Made by a program: the position numbers and the translations under genes. Positions 6,563-13,430 of a stretch of DNA of 37,814 bases are shown piece after piece (the first letter of the stretch is position 1; each line of letters opens with the position of its first letter). Below the pieces are notes generated by a model, which was not told the origin of the DNA, did no database searches, and saw only the letters and a list, made by a program, of their open reading frames with translations. Source of the stretch: CAWBCR01 sp963787375 (lineage in GTDB: Bacteria; Chloroflexota; Anaerolineae; Aggregatilineales; UBA3940); NCBI GenBank assembly GCA_963787375.1, contig CAWBCR010000025.1:1-37814 (forward strand), in the 5' to 3' direction.

Positions 6563-8440
6563 ATGGGCACAATCCCGTTTCGGGAACGTCTTGAGCAGGG
6601 TGTCATTCTGGGGGATGGCGCGATGGGGACCCTGCTGCATGCGAAAGGCGTCCCGATCGATGCGTGTTTCGATGAGCTGAACCTCAGCAATCCGGCTTTG
6701 GTATCCGAGATCCACCGGGCGTATCTGGCCGCCGGGGCCCAGATGATCGAGACGAACACATTTGGCGCGAATCGCTTCAAGCTGGCTGAACACGGGCTGG
6801 AGCGTAAGGTTGCTGAGATCAATCGAGTTGGGGTGACGCTGGCGCGGCAGGCCATCGAGGTGGCATCGAGGCCCAGTGCTTACGTTGCGGCGTCAGTGGG
6901 ACCGCTCGGGGTGCGGCTGGCACCCTTCGGGCGGGTGAGCGCCCAGCAGGCATATGACGCCTTCCACGAGCAGATCGACGCGCTGTGCGAGGCAGGAGCC
7001 GACCTGCTGATCCTCGAAACGTTTTCCGATCTGTTTGAGATCCGCGAGGCGGCACGGGCGGCACACGACGTGTGCGGCCTGCCGGTGATTGCCCAGATTA
7101 CCTTCACGCGGGATGACCGCACCGTGCTCGGCGATACGCCCGCGCAGGTCGCTGCCGAACTGGCCAAGCTGGATGTCGACGTGATCGGGGTCAACTGCTC
7201 AAACGGCCCGGCGCAGATCATGCGCATTGTCAAGGAGATGCAGGCCGTCGAGCCGGGCAGGCGCTTCTCCGCGATCCCTAACGCGGGCTGGCCAGAGTAC
7301 ATCGGCGGGCGGGTGATGTACGCCTCTGACCCGGACTATTTCGCCGATTGCGCTGTCGCCCTGCGCGACCACGGTGTGACGGTCATTGGCGGTTGCTGCG
7401 GGACAACCCCCGATCACATCGCTGCCATGCGCTCTGCGCTCGACACACGCGAGCCGCGCATCAACCTTCATGACAATGGGCTGGATGTCGAAGCCGTCGA
7501 AGAGGGAGCAGCCGCGGCTGCTCCCAGCCAGCTCGCGCAGAAGCTGGCCCACGGCGATTTTGTCATCGCTGTCGAGATCTCGCCGCCGAAAGGCATCGTT
7601 GCTGACAAGATCGTGCAGGCCGCGCAGACGCTGGTCGCTGCCGGGGCGGACGTGATCGACGTGACCGACAGCCCGATGGCCCGCATGCGGATGAGTCCGT
7701 GGGCCGTGTGCCACCTGCTACAAGACCGGGCGGGGATCGAGACGGTGCTGCACTTCCCCACGCGCGGGCGCAACCTGCTGCGGGTACAGGGCGATCTGCT
7801 GGCGGCGCACGCGCTGGGCGTGGCCAATCTGTTCGTCGTGATGGGCGACCCGACGCATATCGGCGACTACCCCGACGCCACTGACAACTACGACATCGTG
7901 CCCTCCGGGCTGGTGCGGCTGATCAAGCACAGCCTCAACCAGGGCCAGGACTGGGCCGGGAACGCTATCGGCCAGCCGACGAATTTCCTGGTAAGCTGCG
8001 CATTGAACCTCAACGCGCCTGACCCCGACCGCGAGATCAAGGTGCTGTACAAGAAGCTTGAGAGCGGCGCGGACTACCTGATCACACAGCCCGTGTTCGA
8101 GGTTGACGGCTACCGGCGCTTTACCGAGCGCTACGCGGAGCAGTACGGGCCGCTGAAAACGCCGGTGCTGGTCGGGCTGATGCCGCTGAACAGCGTGCGG
8201 CATGCCTCCTTCCTACACAACGAGGTGCCGGGCATCTCCATCCCGCAAGCCATCCGCGAGCGGATCGCGGCTGCCGGCGATGGCGCCCCGCAGGAAGGGG
8301 TGCGCATCGCGCAGGAGCTGAGCGAGCAGTTGACCGGGCTGGTTGCCGGGTTGTACATCCTGCCGCAGTTCAACCGCTACGACATGGCCGCCGAGATTAT
8401 CGAGCACGTGCGCGCGCGCAGGCCCCAGCAGGTGCGCTAA
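6563..8440 (+). CDS. yitJ: bifunctional homocysteine S-methyltransferase / methylenetetrahydrofolate reductase
   Basis: A 625-residue two-domain enzyme of the YitJ type, linking one-carbon and methionine metabolism. Residues about 5-300 are a homocysteine methyltransferase domain: it starts DGAMGTLLHAKG, and the zinc ligands are Cys212 (GVNCSNGP) and Cys278/Cys279 (GGCCGTT). Residues about 333-620 are a class III methylenetetrahydrofolate reductase (FAD-dependent TIM barrel) beginning FVIAVEISPPKG. The linker is short and Ala-rich. The ATG at 6563 has GGAG upstream. It stands alone on the plus strand, convergent with gatA. Known for the family: reduction of methylene-THF and use of S-methyl donors; whether this protein uses methyl-THF or S-methylmethionine cannot be told. 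Confidence 0.93.
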   Translation: MGTIPFRERLEQGVILGDGAMGTLLHAKGVPIDACFDELNLSNPALVSEIHRAYLAAGAQMIETNTFGANRFKLAEHGLERKVAEINRVGVTLARQAIEVASRPSAYVAASVGPLGVRLAPFGRVSAQQAYDAFHEQIDALCEAGADLLILETFSDLFEIREAARAAHDVCGLPVIAQITFTRDDRTVLGDTPAQVAAELAKLDVDVIGVNCSNGPAQIMRIVKEMQAVEPGRRFSAIPNAGWPEYIGGRVMYASDPDYFADCAVALRDHGVTVIGGCCGTTPDHIAAMRSALDTREPRINLHDNGLDVEAVEEGAAAAAPSQLAQKLAHGDFVIAVEISPPKGIVADKIVQAAQTLVAAGADVIDVTDSPMARMRMSPWAVCHLLQDRAGIETVLHFPTRGRNLLRVQGDLLAAHALGVANLFVVMGDPTHIGDYPDATDNYDIVPSGLVRLIKHSLNQGQDWAGNAIGQPTNFLVSCALNLNAPDPDREIKVLYKKLESGADYLITQPVFEVDGYRRFTERYAEQYGPLKTPVLVGLMPLNSVRHASFLHNEVPGISIPQAIRERIAAAGDGAPQEGVRIAQELSEQLTGLVAGLYILPQFNRYDMAAEIIEHVRARRPQQVR

Positions 8441-8483
8441 ACGCAAACGTGCAATGGCATCCCATCGCACGTCGTTTGTGCGT
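8441..8483. terminator. possible bidirectional terminator
   Basis: The 55-nt gap between two convergent stop codons holds an imperfect inverted repeat (8441-8452 with 8467-8483, bulged). There is no clear T-run, so a terminator role is only suggested by position. Confidence 0.3.
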
Positions 8484-8495
8484 GGATCACTACAG

Positions 8496-9953
8496 CTACA
8501 GCGGCGGCGCTTCGCGGTACCAGCCTGCCGCCTGTTCGTAGGCGTACGCGGCGTGCAGGATGCGTTCCTCGCCAAAGGCGGGGCCGATGATCTGCAGGCC
8601 AACCGGCAGGTGCTGCTCGTCGAAGCCGCACGGCACCGAGATGCCGCAGATGCCGGCCAGATTTACGGCCAGCGTGAACACGTCCGACAGGTACATTTGC
8701 AGCGGGTCGTCGATGCGCTCGCCGATACGGAAGGCGGTCGTCGGCGAGACCGGGCAGGCGATGACGTCGACCTGCTCAAAGGCATCGTCGAAATCGCGCT
8801 TAATCAGTGTGCGGACCTTCTGTGCTTTCAGATAGTAGGCATCATAGTAACCCGCCGACAGCGCATAGGTGCCGAGCATGATGCGCCGCTTGACTTCGGG
8901 GCCGAAGCCCGCGCCGCGCGTCTCGCGGTAGGTGTCCCACATCTCGCCGGTGCTGGTGCGCGGGCCGTAGCGGATGCCATCAAAGCGGGCCAGGTTGGCC
9001 GACGCCTCCGCCGGGGCGATGAGATAATACACCGGCAGGGCGGTATCGGTGTGCGGCAGGCTGACCTCGACGACCTGCGCGCCGAGCGCCTTGAGCTGGT
9101 CAATCGCGGCGCGCACCGCCTGCTCGACGGCGGGCTGGATGCCCGCGACGAAGTACTCGACCGGCACGCCAACCCGGACGCCGGCCAGGTCGCCACCCAG
9201 CCCGGCGGTGTAATCGGGAACCGGTGCGTTCATCGATGTGGAGTCAAGCGGGTCGTGCCCGGCGATGCCGCCCAGAATCAGCGCGGCGTCTTTGACGGTC
9301 CGCGCCAGCGGGCCGATTTGGTCGAGCGAGGAAGCGAACGCCACCAGCCCGTAGCGCGACACGCGCCCATAGCTCGGCTTGAGGCCCACACAGCCGCACA
9401 GCCCGGCAGGCTGCCGGATGCTGCCGCCGGTGTCGGTGCCCAGCGCGCCGGGGGCCATCCGTGCGAGGACAGCCGCCGCGCTGCCGCCGCTCGACCCGCC
9501 GGGGACACAATCGGTGTTCCACGGGTTGCGCGTCACCTGGTAGGCTGAGTTCTCCGTGGAGGAGCCCATTGCGAACTCGTCCATGTTGGTCTTGCCCAGC
9601 ATGACCGCGCCCTGCGATTCCAGCCTGCCGACCGCCGTCGCGCTGTAAGGCGGCACGTAGCCCTTGAGAATCTTCGAGCCACAGGTTGTCTCAACACCTT
9701 CTGTACACAGCACATCCTTATAGGCCAGCGGAATCCCCAGCAGCGGGCTGTCTTCGCCAGCCTTGCGGCGCGCATCGGCGCGGAGGGCCTGCTCCAGCGC
9801 CAGGTCAGCGGTGACCGTCAGGTAGGCCTGGATAGCGCCGTCGAGCGCCTCGATACGTTCCAGGTAGGCACGGGTCAGCTCGACGGACGAAATCTCGCCG
9901 TTCTTGAGCATCTGATGGGCTTCGTCGATGGTGAGAACAGTCAGGTCGGCCAT
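8496..9953 (-). CDS. gatA: aspartyl/glutamyl-tRNA amidotransferase subunit A
   Basis: Amidase subunit of GatCAB, which releases ammonia from glutamine and passes it to GatB to convert Glu-tRNA(Gln) (and Asp-tRNA(Asn)) to the amide. All three catalytic residues of the amidase signature are present: Lys79 (IPLAYKDV), Ser154 (GGSSGGS) and Ser178 (TGGSIR). Length 485 residues, as expected. The ATG at 9953 is taken; a GTG one codon upstream overlaps the gatC stop and is also possible. gatC lies immediately upstream (2-nt gap), so the two are coupled. gatB is not in the window. Confidence 0.95.
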   Translation of the reverse strand: MADLTVLTIDEAHQMLKNGEISSVELTRAYLERIEALDGAIQAYLTVTADLALEQALRADARRKAGEDSPLLGIPLAYKDVLCTEGVETTCGSKILKGYVPPYSATAVGRLESQGAVMLGKTNMDEFAMGSSTENSAYQVTRNPWNTDCVPGGSSGGSAAAVLARMAPGALGTDTGGSIRQPAGLCGCVGLKPSYGRVSRYGLVAFASSLDQIGPLARTVKDAALILGGIAGHDPLDSTSMNAPVPDYTAGLGGDLAGVRVGVPVEYFVAGIQPAVEQAVRAAIDQLKALGAQVVEVSLPHTDTALPVYYLIAPAEASANLARFDGIRYGPRTSTGEMWDTYRETRGAGFGPEVKRRIMLGTYALSAGYYDAYYLKAQKVRTLIKRDFDDAFEQVDVIACPVSPTTAFRIGERIDDPLQMYLSDVFTLAVNLAGICGISVPCGFDEQHLPVGLQIIGPAFGEERILHAAYAYEQAAGWYREAPPL

Positions 9954-9955
9954 CA

Positions 9956-10245
9956 CTATTCGTCCAGAACCACTTCGACGCGGAACATACCGTCTTCCTG
10001 CTCGGCGGCATTCTTGAGCAGCGCATCGCGGGGCGCGCCGGGCCGCGATGCGTCGTCACGCAGGACGGTGTGCAGCGGCAGCACGGTCGCCGTCGGTGCG
10101 ATGTCGCTCGTGTCGATGGTCTGGAGGCGTGCGGCGTAATCCAGAATGGCGGAAAGCTGCTCGCGGTAGCGCTCTTTTCTTCGGCGGTGAGCGCCAGCTT
10201 GGCCAGCTCTGCGATGTGTTCGACTTCTTCCAGGCTGAGCGTCAT
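9956..10245 (-). CDS. gatC: aspartyl/glutamyl-tRNA amidotransferase subunit C (one frameshift)
   Basis: Small stabilising subunit of GatCAB that wraps around the GatA-GatB interface. The N-terminus LEEVEHIAELAKLAL is typical. The frame breaks near 10174: the coding strand reads GAAAAGAGCGC where one more G restores KERYREQLSAIL; the rest then reads on to PLHTVLRDD and the end VEVVLDE. Repaired length is 96 residues, normal for GatC. The ATG at 10245 starts 27 nt after the predicted transcription start. The TAG stop lies just before the gatA ATG. One missing G in a two-base run suggests a consensus error. Confidence 0.88.
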
Positions 10246-10278
10246 GATCTATCCTTGCAGATGGGGTTCGGCGCAGGG

Positions 10279-10307
10279 ATTATAGCATCGCGTGGATGGA
10301 GCGTCGA
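10279..10307 (-). promoter_or_regulatory. promoter of gatCA
   Basis: TCGACG (10302-10307) and a perfect TATAAT (10279-10284), 17-nt spacer, on the minus strand. It lies just after the rpoD terminator, giving gatCA its own transcription start about 27 nt before the gatC ATG. Confidence 0.65.
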
Positions 10308-10320
10308 GGCAGTGGTGGAC

Positions 10321-10359
10321 GCAAACAAACGGCGGACGCGTCAGTTTCAAGCGTCCGCC
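10321..10359 (-). terminator. terminator after the sigma factor gene
   Basis: A perfect 9-bp stem (10351-10359 with 10331-10339, 11-nt loop) lies 34 nt after the rpoD stop and is followed on the minus strand by the T-rich GTTTGTTTG. Confidence 0.7.
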
Positions 10360-10392
10360 GACAGAAAGTCGGAAAGATGAAGTAAATGATTG

Positions 10393-11625
10393 CTAGAGCA
10401 GGTAATCCCGCAGGCGGCGGGAGCGACGCGGATGGCGCAGCCGCCGCAGGGCCTTGCCCTCGATCTGGCGGATACGCTCACGGGTCAGGCCGAACTTCTG
10501 CCCGACCTCTTCAAGCGTGTAGCTGCGCCCGTTTTGCAGGCCAAAGCGCAGGCGCAGGATGCGCGCTTCACGCGGGGTTAGCGTCGCCAGCATCTCCTCA
10601 ACCTTTTCGCGCAGCAGGTTGTCGTGCACGCTCTCGGTCGGGGTCGGCGTCGTCTCGTCTTCGATGAACGAACCCAGCTCGCTGTCCTCTTCTTCGCCGA
10701 CGGGATGCTCCAGCGAGAGCGGCTGCCAGCTTACGCGCAGCATCCACTGCACCTTGCGCGGCTCGATCTCGAGCAGGTCGGCGATCTCTTCGGGGGTGGG
10801 TTTGCGCCCGTTGGTTTGCTCAAGCTGGCGGGCGGTCTTGTACAGGCGGCGGATGCGGTCCGACATGTGGACCGGCACGCGGATTGTGCGACCCTGGTCG
10901 GCAATCGCGCGGGTGATGGTCTGGCGGATCCACCACGTGGCATAGGTGCTGAAGCGATAACCGCGCCGGTAGTCAAACTTCTCGACGGCCTTCATAAGGC
11001 CAAGGTTGCCTTCCTGAATGAGATCCAGGAAAGGAACGCCGCGCCCGATGTACTTCTTGGCGATACTGACCACCAGCCGGGTGTTGGCCTTGATGAGGTG
11101 ATCGCGTGCGGCCCGGCCGTCCTCGGCTACCGCCTCAAGCTCGGCGCGCTTCTCGTCGCTGAGGGTATCGGCCTTGCGCAGTTTGGCCATCGCCAGGTTG
11201 CCCTGCTCAAGACGCCGAGCAAGGTCTACCTCTTCCTCGTTGGAGAGCAGCGGGACCTGCGCCATCTCCTTCAGATACAGGCCGACTGTGTCGTCGGAGG
11301 CAATGCCCGACAGGTCAAATGAGGTATCGTCGTCGTCAGCGATGTCGGCGAACTGGGAGAAATCGAAGTTCAGGTCTTCGTCGGATACTTCCTCAAGCTC
11401 GGTGACGATCTCGTCGTCGCCATCGGGCACATCATCCTTGTCTTCGTAAAGCTTGACGCCCGCTGCCGCCAGCGCGACGAATATTTCCTCGGCCTGATCG
11501 ATATTGTCTTCGTCAATGTCGGGAAACGAATCGATGACGTCGTCGGTCGTCAGGTAACCCTGTTCTTCCGCCTTCTCAAGAAGCTCGGCCAGCACTTCGA
11601 GGTCTTTATCGTCGCCGTAGCCCAT
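10393..11625 (-). CDS. rpoD: primary sigma factor (sigma-70 family, group 1)
   Basis: RNA polymerase sigma factor of 410 residues directing housekeeping transcription. The N-terminal about 110 residues are strongly acidic (region 1.1-like, with runs of Asp and Glu). Region 1.2 starts at DDTVGLYLKEM; region 2 carries LIQEGNLGLMKAVEKFDYRRGY and FSTYATWWIRQ (-10 recognition); region 3 ends around LEHPVGEEED; region 4 has the -35 helix-turn-helix ending RERIRQIEGKALRRLR. The ATG at 11625 is chosen because GGAG lies 7 nt before it; an in-frame TTG 18 nt upstream has no such site. It follows the DUF177 gene after a hairpin and ends before a strong terminator. Fully intact. Confidence 0.95.
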   Translation of the reverse strand: MGYGDDKDLEVLAELLEKAEEQGYLTTDDVIDSFPDIDEDNIDQAEEIFVALAAAGVKLYEDKDDVPDGDDEIVTELEEVSDEDLNFDFSQFADIADDDDTSFDLSGIASDDTVGLYLKEMAQVPLLSNEEEVDLARRLEQGNLAMAKLRKADTLSDEKRAELEAVAEDGRAARDHLIKANTRLVVSIAKKYIGRGVPFLDLIQEGNLGLMKAVEKFDYRRGYRFSTYATWWIRQTITRAIADQGRTIRVPVHMSDRIRRLYKTARQLEQTNGRKPTPEEIADLLEIEPRKVQWMLRVSWQPLSLEHPVGEEEDSELGSFIEDETTPTPTESVHDNLLREKVEEMLATLTPREARILRLRFGLQNGRSYTLEEVGQKFGLTRERIRQIEGKALRRLRHPRRSRRLRDYLL

Positions 11626-11714
11626 CCCGTTTCTCCATTCCAATGAGTGCTACACAGTACCGATGACAAAAACGACCGTTGATATCAGCAATTGGCGCAT
11701 TGCCGTAAAACATA

Positions 11715-11739
11715 CAACACCGACTGACAGCCGGTGTTG
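11715..11739 (-). terminator. hairpin between the DUF177 gene and the sigma factor gene
   Basis: An 8-bp perfect stem (11732-11739 with 11715-11722, 9-nt loop) directly after the DUF177 stop; TATGTTTT follows on the minus strand. A weak terminator or an attenuator before rpoD. Confidence 0.55.
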
Positions 11740-11743
11740 CACA

Positions 11744-12310
11744 TTAATCTTCAAGTAGGGCGCGCAGCGCTGCAAGGCGAGGGTCGATGTGATCGGCCTC
11801 ACAATTGCAGAAACCCTGGTTGAGGTCCTGCCCGCACTGGGGGCACAGCCCTTTACAATCTGGTTTGCACAGCACATGGATCGGGATCGCCAGAATACCT
11901 TCTTCGCGCATGATAGGGGTGAGATCGATGATGCCACCCTCGGTGACGATATACGGGCTTTCACCATCTCTATCAACCCCGTCAATCCATTCCGGAACAA
12001 ATAGCTCGGAGAGATCAACCTGGAATGGCAGGTCAAACGGCTTGAGGCACCGGACGCACTCGACGGCTGTCGTCGCGTGGAGCGTTCCCTGCACCAGTAC
12101 GCCCTGTGGCGTACGGGTCAGCCGCAGGGTGCCCAGCAAATGGCTGATCTCGACTTCCTCGGCATGTAACGTCCCGGGGATATCAAAGTCGAACTCGCGG
12201 CTATAACCAGCTCCTTCTTTGAGAAGGAAGCCGACATTGAGGTGGAAGAGGCGATTATCGGATCTGTTCGAGTTATTCACGGTAGCTACCGTATTGACTA
12301 ATACCACCAC
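11744..12310 (-). CDS. DUF177 (YceD-like) protein with Cys clusters
   Basis: A DUF177/YceD-family protein of up to 188 residues. In many bacteria this family sits before rpmF, and plant and bacterial members are linked to 23S rRNA maturation. Here the middle has ECVRC and the C-terminus CKPDCKGLCPQCGQD followed by CNC, giving two likely metal-binding Cys groups, the usual form in this family. No rpmF follows; rpoD is next. The start is uncertain: the GTG at 12310 lies only about 10 nt after the predicted transcription start, and a GTG at 12280 is also possible. Function here is inferred only from the family. Confidence 0.85.
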   Translation of the reverse strand: MVVLVNTVATVNNSNRSDNRLFHLNVGFLLKEGAGYSREFDFDIPGTLHAEEVEISHLLGTLRLTRTPQGVLVQGTLHATTAVECVRCLKPFDLPFQVDLSELFVPEWIDGVDRDGESPYIVTEGGIIDLTPIMREEGILAIPIHVLCKPDCKGLCPQCGQDLNQGFCNCEADHIDPRLAALRALLED

Positions 12311-12326
12311 TGCTCAACACACTGTT

Positions 12327-12355
12327 ACTAAAAAGAGAATTAAGGCGACTGTCAA
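12327..12355 (-). promoter_or_regulatory. promoter of the DUF177 gene
   Basis: A perfect TTGACA (12350-12355) and TTTAGT (12327-12332) with 17 nt between. The predicted start near 12320 is only about 10 nt before the first GTG. Confidence 0.65.
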
Positions 12356-12573
12356 GCACTCGCCTGCTGTAGATTTCTGTTTACTCCTTTGCGTGATTGA
12401 TAGCGGCCTTAGAATTATAACAAGAATCAAACAGGCCGGTCAAGGACTTTGGTATGATTCTGAAGAATTCGACCATGTTAATTAGGCGAGCACGTTGTGT
12501 GCCTTCGTCAGATCGCAATGAAAACGGCCCTACTGATCACATCGCTTCTCAGGCCGATGGCTGTGTCGCACCG

Positions 12574-12602
12574 TTGAAATTCGAAATGCAAGCAGGTAGT
12601 AT
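12574..12602 (+). promoter_or_regulatory. promoter of the response-regulator gene
   Basis: TTGAAA (12574-12579) and TAGTAT (12597-12602), 17-nt spacer. It implies a leader of about 108 nt before the ATG at 12717. Confidence 0.5.
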
Positions 12603-12716
12603 CAGGCCATCATAAGCAAAATCGCAAGACTGCAGCGTGGCTGTTCGCCCCGGTGCGGTTTCATGCGACAGCATATCGCGCCAGTGCGCTATATGCTTCT
12701 AGGAGAAGGCATATCT

Positions 12717-13418
12717 ATGGAGATTCCCAAACGAGTGCTCATTGCAGGGGATGATCCACAACTCACCAAGCTACAGACGAAACTCACAGATGCGGGCTTC
12801 GAGCTGGTTCACTGCCCTGATGGCGAGACAACTATTCATTACATCACAGCGAACGGCCTGCCGCATGTGATGCTGGTTAAGTTGAACCTACCTGACATGA
12901 ACGGCCTGGAGTTGTGCAGAAAAGTGCTCAGTCTGAACGATCTACCTCTGATCGTGCTGGCTGATCCGGCTGACGACAAATCCGGCATGGCTACCCAGGC
13001 GCTGCGCTTTGCAGATGACTACGTCCGCACACCCATCGACCTCGACGAGCTGGTTATGCGTATTCGCCGCGTCCTGAGCCGCATAGAGAATTTCAGCTAC
13101 GCTGCCGCCCCTCGTATTCAAATCTGCAACAATCTCGCCGTTGACTATACTCACCGGGTGGCCATCGTTGATGGGCAGGAACGCCAGCTTACGCCGACCG
13201 AGAGTGCGCTGCTCGACGTGCTGGTGAAGCATCAGGGCCACGTTGTTGACACCGACACCCTGATCGAGCGTGTGTGGCGGTCGGGCACAGTCATCCGCGA
13301 TCGAAACGCGCTGCGCGTGCACGTCCACCGCCTGCGCGACAAGATTGAGCCTGACCCCAATAACCCGGTTGTGGTTCTGACGGAGCGCGGGGTCGGCTAC
13401 CTGTTTGCCGGATGCTAG
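12717..13418 (+). CDS. OmpR/PhoB-type regulator with a degenerate receiver domain
   Basis: A 233-residue two-domain DNA-binding protein. Residues 5-120 have the receiver fold: the acidic pair is kept (Asp12, Asp13), but the phosphoacceptor Asp is Lys55 (VKLNLPDMNG), the switch Ser/Thr is Ala82 and the conserved Lys is Thr105 (DDYVRTPID). Phosphorylation as in classical two-component systems is therefore very unlikely. Residues about 130-233 are a winged helix (QLTPTESALLDVL, then NALRVHVHRLRDKIEPD and GVGYLF). The ATG at 12717 follows GGAGAAGG; upstream in-frame ATGs lack such a site. No histidine kinase is nearby. It ends 12 nt from the convergent end of the polysaccharide operon. Control by ligand, partner or abundance is inferred. 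Confidence 0.92.
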   Translation: MEIPKRVLIAGDDPQLTKLQTKLTDAGFELVHCPDGETTIHYITANGLPHVMLVKLNLPDMNGLELCRKVLSLNDLPLIVLADPADDKSGMATQALRFADDYVRTPIDLDELVMRIRRVLSRIENFSYAAAPRIQICNNLAVDYTHRVAIVDGQERQLTPTESALLDVLVKHQGHVVDTDTLIERVWRSGTVIRDRNALRVHVHRLRDKIEPDPNNPVVVLTERGVGYLFAGC

Positions 13419-13430
13419 GCAACGGGTGAG

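Larger units (their letters stand above)
12311..12716. other. divergent intergenic region
   Basis: A 406-nt gap between two divergent genes. It holds one promoter for each direction (12327-12355 minus, 12574-12602 plus). It is clearly more AT-rich than the surrounding genes. I see no convincing gene, RNA or repeat in the central 12356-12573 stretch. Confidence 0.6.

Noticed and set aside
12219..12485. Small plus-strand frame of 88 codons
   Set aside because: It overlaps the DUF177 start and promoter, lacks a ribosome-binding site and has no family resemblance.
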